Source: Gilliamella sp. wkB108
Lineage (GTDB): Bacteria > Pseudomonadota > Gammaproteobacteria > Enterobacterales > Orbaceae
Length of the DNA stretch: 64,000 bases
Direction of reading: 5' to 3'
Assembly (NCBI RefSeq): GCF_001690195.1
Contig: NZ_LZGM01000078.1
Span: forward strand, 1-64,000
The translations under genes were made by a program, and so were the position numbers. Positions 8,928 to 19,425 of the stretch are shown one piece after another. Within the stretch, counting starts at the first letter, position 1; each line of letters opens with the position of its first letter. The notes under the pieces are model-generated. The model saw only the letters and a program-made list of their open reading frames with translations, was not told where the DNA came from and made no database searches.

Positions 8928-9662
8928 ATGACTCAAAATAAATGCATTCCAAGTCATGTGGCTATCATTATGGATGGTAATGGTCGCTGGGCACAACAAC
9001 GAAACCAGTTGCGAGCGACTGGACATCGTGCAGGATTAAAAGCTGTGCGCAAAATTGTCACCTATGCAGCAAGTATAGGAATAAAAGTTCTCACTTTATA
9101 CGCATTTAGTAGTGAAAATTGGAAGCGACCTTCGACAGAAGTTTCAGCTCTAATTTCTCTTTTTATGTATGCTTTAAATCGAGAAATGAAGAGTTTAAAT
9201 AAAAATAATGTCCGATTGAATATCATTGGTGATATTTCACGATTTAGTTATCATCTTCAAAATATGATCACCAACGCAGAACAATTAACTCAAAACAATA
9301 CAGGGCTAGTATTAAATATTGCGGCTAATTACGGTGGTCGATGGGATATTTTACAATCTGCACAAAAAATCACAGCGCAGGTAGTAAACGGTGAAATAAC
9401 ATTAGATGATATTACCGAAGAACGTTTTGCTTCACAGATGTGCATGTATGATTTACCAGAAGTTGATTTAGTTATTCGTACTGGAGGTGATTGCCGTATC
9501 AGTAATTTTTTATTATGGCAAATCGCCTATTCTGAACTCTATTTTACCGATATTTTGTGGCCTGATTTTAATTCAACACAATTTGATGAAGCGATTAAAG
9601 CATTTAATACCAGAGAACGACGTTTTGGTGGTATTCCAACAACACAGGAGCATTCATGTTAA
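8928..9662 (+). CDS. uppS: undecaprenyl diphosphate synthase (cis-prenyltransferase)
   Basis: Makes the C55 carrier lipid for peptidoglycan and polysaccharide assembly by adding eight isopentenyl units to farnesyl diphosphate. Family marks: HVAIIMDGNGRWA with the catalytic Asp, GHRAGLKAVR, TLYAFSSENWKRP, LNIAANYGGRWDI, DLVIRTGG and FLLWQIAYSELYFTD. I place the start at the ATG at 8928 (MTQNKCIP, 244 residues) because GGGA lies 7 nt before it; the ATG at 8916 would add four residues. In the motif after RTGG this protein has DCRIS where E. coli has EHRIS. It heads the uppS-cdsA-rseP-bamA-skp-lpxD run. Confidence 0.95.
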   Translation: MTQNKCIPSHVAIIMDGNGRWAQQRNQLRATGHRAGLKAVRKIVTYAASIGIKVLTLYAFSSENWKRPSTEVSALISLFMYALNREMKSLNKNNVRLNIIGDISRFSYHLQNMITNAEQLTQNNTGLVLNIAANYGGRWDILQSAQKITAQVVNGEITLDDITEERFASQMCMYDLPEVDLVIRTGGDCRISNFLLWQIAYSELYFTDILWPDFNSTQFDEAIKAFNTRERRFGGIPTTQEHSC

Positions 9663-10498
9663 TTCATCGTATACTTGCTGCCATGGTACTTATTCCACTT
9701 GTTATGATCGTACTTTTTGTAGCACCACTACCAATTTTTACCTATATTATGGTTTTAGTTTGTGGTCTAGCTGCATGGGAATGGACACAGTTCTTACACA
9801 TTACTAAAACATCGCAAAGATTAATCTTCGTGTTAATTTTGATGATTATATTGTTGTTATTGATTTTTTCACCTATTCCTGAAGCAATAAAATCAAACCT
9901 ATTTATCACCATTCTTACCCTATCTATTGCTTGGTGGTTAGTTGCATTATGCTTAGTTATTAGCTATCCAAATACGACTAAGTATTGGCATAATTCTATC
10001 TTTATAAAGTTATTATTTGCTTTTTTTACATTAGTACCATTCTTTATTGGTATGATAGCTCTAAGATCTATAGATTATAATAACAACACTTATACAGGTG
10101 CGATTTGGCTACTGTATGTTTTTGTATTAGTTTGGGCAACCGATAGTGGGGCTTATTTTGCTGGGCGTAGTTTCGGTAGACGGAAATTATCAGCAAAGGT
10201 ATCACCAGGCAAAACGGTTGAGGGATTTATAGGTGGAGTAAGCGTGGCTATAATAATTAGTTTGTGCGCCTATTTTTCTAACTTTTTTACCCTTAAATTC
10301 AGCAATTTTATTATTAGTTCTATCGTAGCTATTTTTGTCTCTGTATTAGGTGATTTAACAGAAAGTATGTTTAAACGAGAAGCCGGTATAAAAGATAGTG
10401 GTCACTTGATCCCTGGACATGGTGGTATTTTAGACCGAATTGATAGTTTAACCGCTGCAATTCCTATTTTTGCTGCATTATCTTTATATTTAATATAA
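9656..10498 (+). CDS. cdsA: phosphatidate cytidylyltransferase (CDP-diglyceride synthase)
   Basis: Integral membrane enzyme of 280 residues that converts phosphatidate and CTP to CDP-diacylglycerol, the precursor of all phospholipids. It has about eight hydrophobic segments and the CdsA signature near the C-terminus (GDLTESMFKREAGIKDSG, then HGGILDRIDS), with the metal-binding Asp residues. Its start overlaps the end of uppS by 7 nt, so the two are translationally coupled. Confidence 0.96.
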   Translation: MLIHRILAAMVLIPLVMIVLFVAPLPIFTYIMVLVCGLAAWEWTQFLHITKTSQRLIFVLILMIILLLLIFSPIPEAIKSNLFITILTLSIAWWLVALCLVISYPNTTKYWHNSIFIKLLFAFFTLVPFFIGMIALRSIDYNNNTYTGAIWLLYVFVLVWATDSGAYFAGRSFGRRKLSAKVSPGKTVEGFIGGVSVAIIISLCAYFSNFFTLKFSNFIISSIVAIFVSVLGDLTESMFKREAGIKDSGHLIPGHGGILDRIDSLTAAIPIFAALSLYLI

Positions 10499-10512
10499 AA
10501 AGGTTATAGATT

Positions 10513-11832
10513 TTGCTTTGGTCACTGTTGTTATTTATTATTACTATCAGTATATTAGTCACTGTACATGAATTTGGCCATTTTTTAGTTGCACGACTAT
10601 GTGGTGTTCAAGTAGAGTGTTTTTCAATCGGTTTTGGTAAAAAATTGTGGTCGCATAAATTTTCAAGTGGAACAGAGTTGGTAATTGCTATGATTCCTCT
10701 TGGTGGTTATGTTAGAATGCTAGACGGTAGAGCAACCACATTATCAATCGATGATGAAAAATTTGCTTTTAATAACAAAAAGATTTGGCAAAGAGCCTTA
10801 ATTATATTTGCAGGGCCATTCGCCAATTTTTTGTTGGCAGTTATTATTTATTGGATTATTTTTTTGCTGGGCGTAATGACTTATCCTGTCCAAATAAAGG
10901 AAACCTTGCCCGGAACACCTGTTGCAACAGTAAAAGTTCCTGCAGGTGCAGAGTTAAAAACAATTAATAATATTAATATTGAAAGTTGGAATGATGTAAA
11001 TTTAGCACTAATTTCAGTGATGGGACAAAATAGCGTTACTTTCTCTTATATCGAAAATGCGGGCAGTAATGACCAAAAAGAAGTTAAAAAGACAGTCGAT
11101 ATTAGCAACTGGCATTTTGATATAGAAAAACAATCCGCTATCACAACTTTTGGTTTTGTACCTAAAACATTGGAAATTTATCCAATTATAAGTAAAATTG
11201 TATCTGGTTCAGCAGCTGAAAGCGCTGGTTTGCAAATTGGTGATAAAATTATCAGTTATAATAATCATCCATACATTGATTGGAATGATTTTTCGGCTAC
11301 AATTAAAAAGGCCGAAGCAATGACTTTAAAAGTCAAAAGGAACAATCAAGAAATTTATTTAACCCTTGTACCAATAGTACAGGCAAATGGAGAAGGTATT
11401 GCAGGGATTTACCCTACATCAAATGCGATAGTTAAGCAGTATGGTTTTTTAGAGGGATTTGGTAAAGGGCTTGGACAAACTGTGTTAACCACGCAGTTAA
11501 CAGTACGTTCGCTTTATCAGTTGGTAACGGGTGTTATTGGTCTTAAACATTTATCCGGACCTATAACAATAGCAAAAAGCGCAGGGCAAACAGCAAGTTA
11601 TGGTTTTACACCTTACTTATATTTTTTAGCATTTATCAGTATAAGTTTAGGGGTGATCAATCTTGTTCCATTACCCATGTTAGATGGCGGGCACCTTATC
11701 TTTTTATTTTGTGAAAAGGTAAAAGGAAGAGCCTTATCAGATAAGACACAGGAACGATTTTATCGAATTGGGTTTGTTTTATTAATGGTAATAATGGGAA
11801 TTGCACTATTTAATGATGTTTTACGATTGTGA
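10513..11832 (+). CDS. rseP: site-2 intramembrane metalloprotease RseP
   Basis: Zinc protease of 439 residues that cleaves the anti-sigma factor RseA after DegS and clears signal-peptide remnants in the inner membrane. HEFGH at residues 19-23 supplies the zinc ligands and catalytic Glu. MLDGGH near residue 390 supplies the third ligand Asp. Two PDZ domains lie between the second and third membrane helices. The start is a TTG, chosen because MLWSLLLFIITISILVTVHE aligns with the E. coli N-terminus and no ATG lies upstream in frame. The gap to cdsA is 14 nt. Confidence 0.95.
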   Translation: MLWSLLLFIITISILVTVHEFGHFLVARLCGVQVECFSIGFGKKLWSHKFSSGTELVIAMIPLGGYVRMLDGRATTLSIDDEKFAFNNKKIWQRALIIFAGPFANFLLAVIIYWIIFLLGVMTYPVQIKETLPGTPVATVKVPAGAELKTINNINIESWNDVNLALISVMGQNSVTFSYIENAGSNDQKEVKKTVDISNWHFDIEKQSAITTFGFVPKTLEIYPIISKIVSGSAAESAGLQIGDKIISYNNHPYIDWNDFSATIKKAEAMTLKVKRNNQEIYLTLVPIVQANGEGIAGIYPTSNAIVKQYGFLEGFGKGLGQTVLTTQLTVRSLYQLVTGVIGLKHLSGPITIAKSAGQTASYGFTPYLYFLAFISISLGVINLVPLPMLDGGHLIFLFCEKVKGRALSDKTQERFYRIGFVLLMVIMGIALFNDVLRL

Positions 11833-11857
11833 TGGAATGAGGTTATAAACATTTACA

Positions 11858-14278
11858 ATGAAAATAAATAAATTACTTATAGCATCTTTGTTGTTTAGCA
11901 CCACAGCAGTATACAGTTCCAATGCATTTTGTGCAGATGAGTTTGTGGTCAAAGATATTAAATTCGAAGGCTTACAACGGGTAACGGTTGGTGCAGCATT
12001 GCTTGAAATGCCAGTTCAAGTTGGTGATTATGTTAATGAAGCTGATTTAGGACGTATTATCAAATCACTTTATTCAAGTGGAAATTTTGATGACATCAGC
12101 GTTTCTCGAGATGGTGATCGGTTAATTGTTCATGTAAAAGAACGCCCAACTATTGCTAGCATTACTTTTTCTGGAAATAAATCAGTAAAAGATGAAATGC
12201 TCAAAAAGAATCTAGATAGCACAGGGGTTCGTGAAGGTGAATCGTTAGATCATACAAAAATCTCTTCAATTGAGAAAGGGCTAGAGGATTTTTATTATAG
12301 TGTTGGTAAATATAATGCTCAAATAAAAGCTGTTGTAACGCCATTATCTCGTAACAGAGTTGATTTGAAATTAGTTATTGCCGAAGGAAAATCTGCATTG
12401 ATTGATCAGATCAATATTGTCGGTGCAAAAGCTTTTTCATCAGAAGAACTTATTTCACGTTTTTCGTTACGTGATGAAGTTCCTTGGTGGAACATGCTTG
12501 GTGACCGTAAATATCAAAAACAAAAATTAGCGGCTGACTTAGATGAATTACAAAGCTTTTATCTTAATCGTGGCTATGCACGCTTCAATATTGAATCAAC
12601 TCAAGTAAGTTTGACACCAGATAAAAAGGGAATTTACGTTACCATTAATATTCATGAAGGGGAACAGTACAAGCTATCTAATTTGGATTTTAAAGGTGAT
12701 TTTGCCGGGCATAAAGATGCGGTTGCTAAAATAGCTAATGAACGAGTTAAACCCGGAGAACTTTATAATGGTAAAAAAATTACAGACATTGAAGATAATG
12801 TAAAACGATTATTGGCTAATTATGGCTATGCTTATCCTCAAGTGGTGATTCAACCAGAGATGGATGATACAGCACATACTGTAAAATTGACACTACTGGT
12901 TGATGTTGGTCAACGCTTCTATGTCCGTAATATTAAAATAGTTGGTAATACCATAACAAGTGAGAGCGTTGTACGTCGTGAATTACGTCAAATGGAAGGG
13001 GCTTGGTTAAGTAATGGTTTAGTTGAGTTAGGAAAAGAGCGTATAAATCGTTTAGGTTTCTTTGATAACGTTGAAGCTACTACTGAACGTGTTCCGGGGG
13101 TAGGCGATCAAGTTGATGTTATTTATAAGGTGACAGAACGTAATACAGGTAGTATCAAATTTGGTATTGGTATTGGTTCAGATAGTGGATTAAGTTTCAA
13201 TGCGGGTATTTCCCAAGAAAACTGGTTAGGTACCGGAAACAGTGTTTCATTTGATGTTAATACCACAGACACAGATAAATCAGCTTCGATCTCAATTGTC
13301 GATCCTTATTTTACCGTAGATGGTGTAAGTTTAGGTGGTAGCGTCTATTACAATACATATAAAACCGATGATAGCGATGAGGAATCTGAATACTCTAGTA
13401 AAACTTGGGGGGCTACAGCTAACTTCGGTTTTCCAATTAGTGAAAATAATTTCCTTCGCTTTGGTACTGAATTTGCGAATCATAAATTATCAGATATGCA
13501 TGCACAATATGGCATGTGGCGTTATTTTGATTCAATGGGTGAAAATACCAAGAATAAAAATTCTATTTCATTTAATACTAATGATTTGTTATTAAACGCC
13601 TATTGGACATACAACTCCTTGAATCGAGGATTTTTCCCTACAGATGGTCTAAAAGTTACAGCTAATGCCAAAGTAACGACCCCTTTCTTTGATAACAGGT
13701 TCTATAAATTTATTACTGATGCATCCTACTATTATCCAATTGATACCGAACAACATTGGATCTTTTTAACGCGTGGTCGTTTAGGGTACGGTAATGGTCT
13801 AGGTGGAAAAGAGTTACCATTTTATGAAAACTTTTATGCAGGTGGATCCACAGTGCTTCGTGGTTTTAAAGCAAATACTGTTGGTCCTAAAGCAGTATAT
13901 TTAAATAAAACAGGTTGTTCTAGTTTAGATGATACTAACGGGTGTACTCGATCTAAAGATGCTGTTGGGGGTAACGCTTTAGCATTTGCTAGTGCAGAAC
14001 TGATTGTTCCAACACCGTTTGCCAGCGAGAAATATGCCGATAGCCTTCGAACTTCGGTATTTTTTGATGCAGGTACCGTTTGGGATAGCGAATGGGATTT
14101 GAAAGGTAAAAATCTACCTGATTATAGTTCTCCATCTGACATTCGTATGTCAGCTGGTTTGGCTGTTCAATGGATGTCGCCACTAGGGCCGTTGGTATTT
14201 TCTTATGCACAACCGTTTAAGAAATATAATGGTGATTCGTCGCAACAATTCCAGTTTAATATAGGTTCAACATGGTAA
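11858..14278 (+). CDS. bamA: outer-membrane protein assembly factor BamA
   Basis: Omp85-family insertase of 806 residues (E. coli 810). Signal peptide of about 25 residues ending SNAFCA, five POTRA domains to about residue 420 beginning [14 protein letters not shown], then a 16-strand beta-barrel. The barrel contains the [17 protein letters not shown] loop-6 motif with the invariant RGF and ends in an aromatic C-terminal strand ([10 protein letters not shown]). It folds outer-membrane proteins including LptD and the inverse autotransporter encoded nearby. It lies between rseP and skp as in most gammaproteobacteria. Confidence 0.97.
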   Translation: MKINKLLIASLLFSTTAVYSSNAFCADEFVVKDIKFEGLQRVTVGAALLEMPVQVGDYVNEADLGRIIKSLYSSGNFDDISVSRDGDRLIVHVKERPTIASITFSGNKSVKDEMLKKNLDSTGVREGESLDHTKISSIEKGLEDFYYSVGKYNAQIKAVVTPLSRNRVDLKLVIAEGKSALIDQINIVGAKAFSSEELISRFSLRDEVPWWNMLGDRKYQKQKLAADLDELQSFYLNRGYARFNIESTQVSLTPDKKGIYVTINIHEGEQYKLSNLDFKGDFAGHKDAVAKIANERVKPGELYNGKKITDIEDNVKRLLANYGYAYPQVVIQPEMDDTAHTVKLTLLVDVGQRFYVRNIKIVGNTITSESVVRRELRQMEGAWLSNGLVELGKERINRLGFFDNVEATTERVPGVGDQVDVIYKVTERNTGSIKFGIGIGSDSGLSFNAGISQENWLGTGNSVSFDVNTTDTDKSASISIVDPYFTVDGVSLGGSVYYNTYKTDDSDEESEYSSKTWGATANFGFPISENNFLRFGTEFANHKLSDMHAQYGMWRYFDSMGENTKNKNSISFNTNDLLLNAYWTYNSLNRGFFPTDGLKVTANAKVTTPFFDNRFYKFITDASYYYPIDTEQHWIFLTRGRLGYGNGLGGKELPFYENFYAGGSTVLRGFKANTVGPKAVYLNKTGCSSLDDTNGCTRSKDAVGGNALAFASAELIVPTPFASEKYADSLRTSVFFDAGTVWDSEWDLKGKNLPDYSSPSDIRMSAGLAVQWMSPLGPLVFSYAQPFKKYNGDSSQQFQFNIGSTW

Positions 14279-14319
14279 TTCCATGTTTTAAATAAATAAA
14301 ATTAAATAAGGTGAATAAA

Positions 14320-14808
14320 GTGAAAAAAATTATATCGGTTTTTGGTATTGGAGTTGCTTTACTTTTTACAAGCTTAGCTCATGCAGAAGTTAAAATTGGT
14401 GTTATTGATGTTATGTCAGTATTGCAAAATATGCCACAAAGGGAAACTGTAGGTAAAGCCTTAGATAAAGAGTTTGACGCAAGAGCTAAGGCTTTACAAG
14501 ATGAACAGAAAAAGGCTGAAGCCGCGTCTGCTCGATTAAAAAAGGATGGGCTTACATTATCTTCATCTGAAAAAGCAAAATTAAATAAAGTGATTTCTGA
14601 TTTTGAAGCTAAAGCTAAATCATTCACTGAAGCCTATCGTAAACGTGAATCAGAAGAAGCAAGTAAATTATTACTTAAAATACAAGATGCAGTTAAAGAT
14701 ATCGTCGCTAAAGAGAAATACGACATTATTTTAAAAGCAGAAGCAACATTATCTGCATCTGATGCAGTAGATATTACAAGTAAAGTGCTTGAAAAGGTTA
14801 AAAATTAA
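14320..14808 (+). CDS. skp: periplasmic chaperone Skp (OmpH)
   Basis: Trimeric periplasmic holdase that carries unfolded outer-membrane proteins to BamA. Signal peptide to about residue 22 (SLAHA), then a short beta strand ([13 protein letters not shown]) and a long Ala/Lys/Glu-rich coiled coil, the tentacle arms. Two GTG codons are possible starts. I prefer 14320 (162 residues) because AAGGTG lies 6 nt upstream of it, while the GTG at 14311 has no ribosome-binding site. The stop overlaps the start of lpxD (TAATG). Confidence 0.93.
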   Translation: MKKIISVFGIGVALLFTSLAHAEVKIGVIDVMSVLQNMPQRETVGKALDKEFDARAKALQDEQKKAEAASARLKKDGLTLSSSEKAKLNKVISDFEAKAKSFTEAYRKRESEEASKLLLKIQDAVKDIVAKEKYDIILKAEATLSASDAVDITSKVLEKVKN

Positions 14809-15821
14809 TGTTTGCTTTTCGGTTAGGACAATTAGCAGAGCAGCTTGATGCTAAGTTACATGGTGATGGAAACTTAACCATCACGGGTGTGGCATCAATG
14901 AAAAGTGCAGTATTTGGACAAATTACTTTTTTGTCTGATAAAAAATTACATAATCAATTATCTGAGTGTAAAGCTTCTGCAGTGGTAATGACAGAAGAAA
15001 GTCTTAAATATTGGGAAGGTTCAGCGCTCATTGTTAAAAATCCTTATCTTGCTTATGCAAAATTAGCCCAATGTCTTGATACTACCCCTGTACCAGCCAA
15101 AGATATAGCTGCATCAGCAGTAATTGATCTAACTGCTCAAATAGGGAAAAATGTTGCTATAGGTGCCAATGCTGTTATAGAAAGTGGCGTAGTCTTAGCT
15201 GATAATTGTATAATTGGTGCAGGTTGTTTTATAGGGAAAAATACCGTAATTGGAGCAAGTAGTAAATTATGGGCAAATGTAACTATTTATCATAATTGTG
15301 TGATTGGAGAACATTGCCTAATACAATCAGGGACAGTTATTGGAGCAGATGGATTTGGTTATGCTAATGATAAAGGTCAATGGGTGAAAATTCCTCAACT
15401 CGGGCGAGTTATTATAGGCAATAATGTTGAGATCGGTGCTTCAACGACAATCGACCGTGGAGCTTTAGATGATACAGTTATTGGTAATGGAGTTATCATC
15501 GATAATCAATGCCAAATTGCTCATAATGATATTATTGGTGATCATACAGCCGTTGCTGGTGGAGTTATTATGGCCGGGAGTTTAACCATTGGTCGCCATT
15601 GTTTAATAGGTGGCGCAAGCGTTATCAATGGACATATGGAAATTTGTGACCAAGTTACAGTAACTGGCATGGGGATGGTTATGCGTCCAATTACTGAACC
15701 AGGTGTTTATTCATCGGGTATTCCATTACAAGAAAATAAGGTATGGCGTAAAACTGCTTCATTAGTTTTGCATATTGATGCAATGAATAAACGCTTAAAA
15801 GCACTCGAGAAGAAAATTTGA
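14808..15821 (+). CDS. lpxD: UDP-3-O-(3-hydroxyacyl)glucosamine N-acyltransferase
   Basis: Third enzyme of lipid A synthesis, transferring a 3-hydroxyacyl chain from ACP to UDP-3-O-acylglucosamine. It has 337 residues (E. coli 341). An N-terminal uridine-binding domain (about 1-100) is followed by a left-handed beta helix of hexapeptide repeats (IGxNVxI type) to about 290, then a C-terminal helix. The catalytic His lies in QIAHNDIIG. fabZ, lpxA and lpxB, which follow lpxD in E. coli, are absent here; the tig region follows instead. Confidence 0.96.
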   Translation: MFAFRLGQLAEQLDAKLHGDGNLTITGVASMKSAVFGQITFLSDKKLHNQLSECKASAVVMTEESLKYWEGSALIVKNPYLAYAKLAQCLDTTPVPAKDIAASAVIDLTAQIGKNVAIGANAVIESGVVLADNCIIGAGCFIGKNTVIGASSKLWANVTIYHNCVIGEHCLIQSGTVIGADGFGYANDKGQWVKIPQLGRVIIGNNVEIGASTTIDRGALDDTVIGNGVIIDNQCQIAHNDIIGDHTAVAGGVIMAGSLTIGRHCLIGGASVINGHMEICDQVTVTGMGMVMRPITEPGVYSSGIPLQENKVWRKTASLVLHIDAMNKRLKALEKKI

Positions 15822-15850
15822 AATGTCTCGACGTGAGTCACAACGGTCGG

Positions 15851-15856
15851 TATAAT
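15851..15856 (+). promoter_or_regulatory. -10 element of the tig promoter
   Basis: A perfect TATAAT preceded by TCGG lies 94 bp before the tig start in the gap after lpxD. No good -35 hexamer sits at 17 bp, so the assignment rests on the -10 box and position. Confidence 0.4.
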
Positions 15857-15944
15857 GCCTGACTATTTTATAATTTTTTTAGCTCAATTATAGTTTTTAA
15901 TATAATAATGAGCAGATAATATTCAATAATTCCGAGGTATAAAG

Positions 15945-17246
15945 ATGCAAGTTTCGGTAGAAACAACACAAGGTTTAGGTCGACGTTTATCAATTACTAT
16001 TAAAGCTGATGATATTACAAAAGCTGTTGATAAAGAGCTAATTAATACGGCAAAAAAAGTACGTATTGATGGTTTCCGTAAAGGGAAAGTACCCTTAAAA
16101 ATTGTTGAGCAACGTTATGGTGCTTCTATTTTACAAGATGCATTAAGTGATTTAATGCAACGAAACTTTGTTGATGCAATTATTCAAGAAAAATTGAATC
16201 CTGCAGGTGCGCCAACTTATACTCCGACAGAATATAAAAATGGTGAAGATTATACTTATACGGTTGAATTTGAAGTATATCCAAAAGTAGAAATAAAAGA
16301 TTTGGATAAAATCGAAGTTGAAAAACCTGTTGCTGAAGTGAATGATGCAGATATTGAAACTATGATAGAAACATTGCGTAAACAACAAGGAACATGGAAA
16401 GAAGTTGATCTTGCCGCTAAAGAACAAAATCGGGTTACATTAGATTTTGTTGGACAAGTTGATGGTGCAGAATTTGAAGGTGGTAAAGCTAATGACTTTG
16501 CATTGGTGCTAGGGCAAGGTCGTATGATCCCAGGTTTTGAAGAAGTTATTGTTGGACATAAAGCAGGTGATCAATTTGATATTAATGTTACCTTCCCAGA
16601 GAATTATCACGCTGAGAATTTAAAAGGTAAACCAGCTGTATTTGCTGCAACACTTAAAAAAGTCGAAGAACTTGAACTTCCAGAACTAACAGAAGAAGTT
16701 GTTAAACGTTTTGGAATTGCGGATGGATCTGTTGAAAGCTTACGAGCAGAAGTTCGTAAGAATATGTCACGGGAACTTAATGCAACAATTCGTAATAAAA
16801 TCAAAACGCAAGCAATTGATGGTTTAGTGAAAAATAATGAAATTGATGTTCCAAATGCATTAATTGAACGGGAAATTGAAGTATTACGTCAGCAAGCCGT
16901 CTCTCGCTTTGGTGGCAACGTGAAACAAGCAATGGATCTCCCTAAAGAGTTGTTTGAAGCTGAAGCTAAACGACGCGTTGCTGTAGGATTATTATTTAGT
17001 GAAATAATTGAGAGTAATAAACTGAAAGCTGATGACGAACGTGTTAAATCTTTAATTGATGAAATTGCAACTGCTTATGAAGATCCTAAAGAAGTGGTAG
17101 AGTTTTATAATAAAGATAAGAAAGCGATGGAAAATATTCGATCTGTGGCATTAGAAGATCAAGTAGTCGATTTATTATTAGCTAGTGCTAAAGTTACAGA
17201 TAAACATTATTCGTTTTCTGAGTTAATGAATCAGCAAGTAGCCTAG
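15945..17246 (+). CDS. tig: trigger factor, ribosome-associated chaperone and prolyl isomerase
   Basis: Protein of 433 residues (E. coli 432) that binds ribosomal protein L23 and shields nascent chains. The N-terminal ribosome-binding domain holds the FRKGKVP signature (about 44-50). An FKBP-type PPIase domain spans about 150-245 ([17 protein letters not shown], then MIPGFEE), and the C-terminal helical arms follow. It is followed by its own terminator and then clpP, the conserved tig-clpP-clpX-lon order. Confidence 0.97.
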   Translation: MQVSVETTQGLGRRLSITIKADDITKAVDKELINTAKKVRIDGFRKGKVPLKIVEQRYGASILQDALSDLMQRNFVDAIIQEKLNPAGAPTYTPTEYKNGEDYTYTVEFEVYPKVEIKDLDKIEVEKPVAEVNDADIETMIETLRKQQGTWKEVDLAAKEQNRVTLDFVGQVDGAEFEGGKANDFALVLGQGRMIPGFEEVIVGHKAGDQFDINVTFPENYHAENLKGKPAVFAATLKKVEELELPELTEEVVKRFGIADGSVESLRAEVRKNMSRELNATIRNKIKTQAIDGLVKNNEIDVPNALIEREIEVLRQQAVSRFGGNVKQAMDLPKELFEAEAKRRVAVGLLFSEIIESNKLKADDERVKSLIDEIATAYEDPKEVVEFYNKDKKAMENIRSVALEDQVVDLLLASAKVTDKHYSFSELMNQQVA

Positions 17247-17289
17247 TTCTATAAACTGCTTTTATTTAATTTTAAAAAGATCATTATGA

Positions 17290-17326
17290 AGCCCAAATAA
17301 GGATTGTCTGTTTGGGCTATTTTGTT
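17290..17326 (+). terminator. Rho-independent terminator after tig
   Basis: AGCCCAAA (17290-17297) pairs with TTTGGGCT (17311-17318), followed by ATTTTGTTT. It separates tig from clpP, whose ribosome-binding site AGGAGATAAAA begins just after it, so clpP is probably reached by read-through or a promoter within the leader. Confidence 0.8.
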
Positions 17327-17341
17327 TAATAGGAGATAAAA

Positions 17342-17944
17342 ATGTCCTTGGAACCATATATGAGTGTCATTCCAATGGTTGTTGAGCAAAGTTCTCGAGG
17401 TGAAAGAGCTTATGATATATACTCACGATTATTAAAAGAGCGAATTATCTTTTTAACAGGTCAAGTTGAAGATAATATGGCGAATCTGGTTATTGCTCAA
17501 ATGCTATTTTTAGAAGCGGAAAATCCTGAAAAAGATATCTATTTATATATAAATTCCCCCGGAGGAGTGGTTACTGCTGGTATGGCTATTTATGACACTA
17601 TGCAGTTTATTCAACCTGACGTTAGTACTATTTGTTTAGGGCAAGCTTGCTCAATGGGATCTTTACTTTTAACTGCTGGCACTAAGGGTAAACGTTATTG
17701 TTTACCTAATGCCAGTGTGATGATTCATCAACCTCTTGGTGGATTTCAGGGTCAAGCTTCCGATATTCAAATTCATGCACAAGAGATGTTACACGTTAAA
17801 ACTAGGTTAAATAGAATCTTAGCATATCACACAGGACAAGATATAAGTGTGATAGAAAAAGATACTGATCGTGATAACTTTATGTCAGCCGAAAAAGCAG
17901 TTGAATATGGATTAGTTGATGCTATATATAATAAACGATCTTAA
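17342..17944 (+). CDS. clpP: ATP-dependent Clp protease proteolytic subunit
   Basis: Serine protease of 200 residues forming the tetradecameric chamber that works with ClpX. The catalytic Ser is residue 104 in GQACSMGS and the His is residue 129 in [11 protein letters not shown]. The N-terminal propeptide is shorter than in E. coli. It sits 12-21 nt ahead of clpX, depending on the clpX start, in one transcription unit. Confidence 0.97.
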   Translation: MSLEPYMSVIPMVVEQSSRGERAYDIYSRLLKERIIFLTGQVEDNMANLVIAQMLFLEAENPEKDIYLYINSPGGVVTAGMAIYDTMQFIQPDVSTICLGQACSMGSLLLTAGTKGKRYCLPNASVMIHQPLGGFQGQASDIQIHAQEMLHVKTRLNRILAYHTGQDISVIEKDTDRDNFMSAEKAVEYGLVDAIYNKRS

Positions 17945-17965
17945 TTGAACAGGTAGGTGTTAAAA

Positions 17966-19231
17966 GTGGATAAAGAAAGTTCTGAAAAATTACTCTATTG
18001 TACTTTTTGTGGTAAAAGTCAGCATGAAGTACGTAAACTAATTGCTGGACCATCATCTATTTATATTTGTAATGAATGTATTGGGTTATGTAATGATATC
18101 TTAAAAGAAGAGACAAAAAACTTTCTTTCACATGAAGAGTTCATTAGTAAACCATTACCAACACCACATGAAATTCGAGAGCATCTTGATGAATATGTGA
18201 TTGGTCAAGATCGTGCAAAAAAAGTTTTGTCTGTTGCAGTTTACAATCATTATAAGCGTTTACGTAATTATACTAATCGCAACGATGTTGAATTAGGTAA
18301 AAGTAATATTTTGTTAATTGGTCCAACTGGTAGCGGTAAAACATTACTAGCTGAAACATTAGCGCGATTTTTGGATGTGCCTTTTGCTATGGCTGATGCA
18401 ACTACGCTGACTGAAGCTGGTTATGTTGGTGAAGATGTCGAAAATATTATTCAAAAGTTATTACAAAATTGTGATTATGATGTTGAGAAAGCTCAACGAG
18501 GTATCATCTATGTAGATGAGATCGATAAAATTTCTCGAAAATCAGATAATCCATCGATTACTCGAGATGTTTCAGGGGAAGGAGTACAACAAGCTTTATT
18601 AAAAATTATTGAAGGCACAATTGCTTCTGTACCGCCTAAAGGGGGACGCAAACATCCTCAACAAGAGTTTTTGCAAGTTGATACTTCTAAAATTCTTTTT
18701 ATCTGTGGTGGTGCTTTTAGTGGTTTAGATAAAGTTATTGAAAACCGTGTTTCTACTAATACTGGAATTGGTTTTGGTGCAAAAGTAAAAAGCAACAAAC
18801 AAAAAGCAACAGAATCTGAATTATTAGCACAAATAGAGCCGGAAGATTTAGTTAAGTTTGGTTTAATCCCTGAATTCATTGGTCGATTACCTGTTATAGG
18901 AACACTATCTGAATTAGACAAGGCGGCTTTAATTAGTATTTTAACTCAACCTAAAAACGCATTAACTAAACAATTCCAAGCACTCATTGATTTAGATGGC
19001 GCGGAACTTGAGTTTTCTAAAGAAGCGTTAGAGGCTATTGCTGTTAAAGCGATGCAACGTAAAACAGGTGCTCGAGGATTGCGTTCGATTGTTGAAAACA
19101 TTTTATTAGATACCATGTATGATTTACCTTCCAATAAAAATGTTAAAAAAGTCATTGTCGATCAAAAAACTGTGGAAAAATCACAAGCACCAAAATTAGT
19201 TTATAATGATGCAACTGAACTATCTGCCTAA
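17966..19231 (+). CDS. clpX: ATP-dependent Clp protease ATPase subunit ClpX
   Basis: AAA+ unfoldase that feeds substrates to ClpP. An N-terminal zinc-binding domain (CTFC, then CNEC) is followed by Walker A GPTGSGKT (about 119-126), Walker [11 protein letters not shown], and the ClpP-docking loop NTGIGFG. Two GTG starts are possible. I use 17966 (MDKESSEK, 421 residues) because AGGTAGG lies at normal spacing before it and the N-terminus then resembles E. coli; 17957 would overlap that ribosome-binding site. Confidence 0.96.
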   Translation: MDKESSEKLLYCTFCGKSQHEVRKLIAGPSSIYICNECIGLCNDILKEETKNFLSHEEFISKPLPTPHEIREHLDEYVIGQDRAKKVLSVAVYNHYKRLRNYTNRNDVELGKSNILLIGPTGSGKTLLAETLARFLDVPFAMADATTLTEAGYVGEDVENIIQKLLQNCDYDVEKAQRGIIYVDEIDKISRKSDNPSITRDVSGEGVQQALLKIIEGTIASVPPKGGRKHPQQEFLQVDTSKILFICGGAFSGLDKVIENRVSTNTGIGFGAKVKSNKQKATESELLAQIEPEDLVKFGLIPEFIGRLPVIGTLSELDKAALISILTQPKNALTKQFQALIDLDGAELEFSKEALEAIAVKAMQRKTGARGLRSIVENILLDTMYDLPSNKNVKKVIVDQKTVEKSQAPKLVYNDATELSA

Positions 19232-19246
19232 ATCAAATATACTTGT

Positions 19247-19280
19247 AGCCATGAAATAATGGCATACAAGTATAAGTTAC
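19247..19280 (+). terminator. hairpin after clpX
   Basis: ACTTGTA and TACAAGT flank a CCAT/ATGG inner stem in the gap after clpX. The T run (CTTTTT) comes several bases later, so it may be a weak terminator or a processing signal. Confidence 0.45.
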
Positions 19281-19362
19281 TTTTTAAGAATTAAGTTAGA
19301 ATTTGAAAAGTTAGGTCAAGATATTTTAGGAGTACCAAACGCTCGGATCAAAAAAGAATAGG

Positions 19363-19390
19363 CTTGAATATCTAAAAACGATCCCAATAT
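19363..19390 (+). promoter_or_regulatory. possible sigma-32 heat-shock promoter of lon
   Basis: CTTGAA (19363-19368), a 14-bp spacer, then CCCAATAT (19383-19390) resembles the sigma-32 consensus CTTGAAA-N(11-15)-CCCCATNT with mismatches in the -10 half. It lies 36 bp before the lon start, and lon is a sigma-32 gene in E. coli. Confidence 0.45.
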
Positions 19391-19425
19391 TTAATCAAAG
19401 GGTTTGTACTAATAGAGAGAAAAAA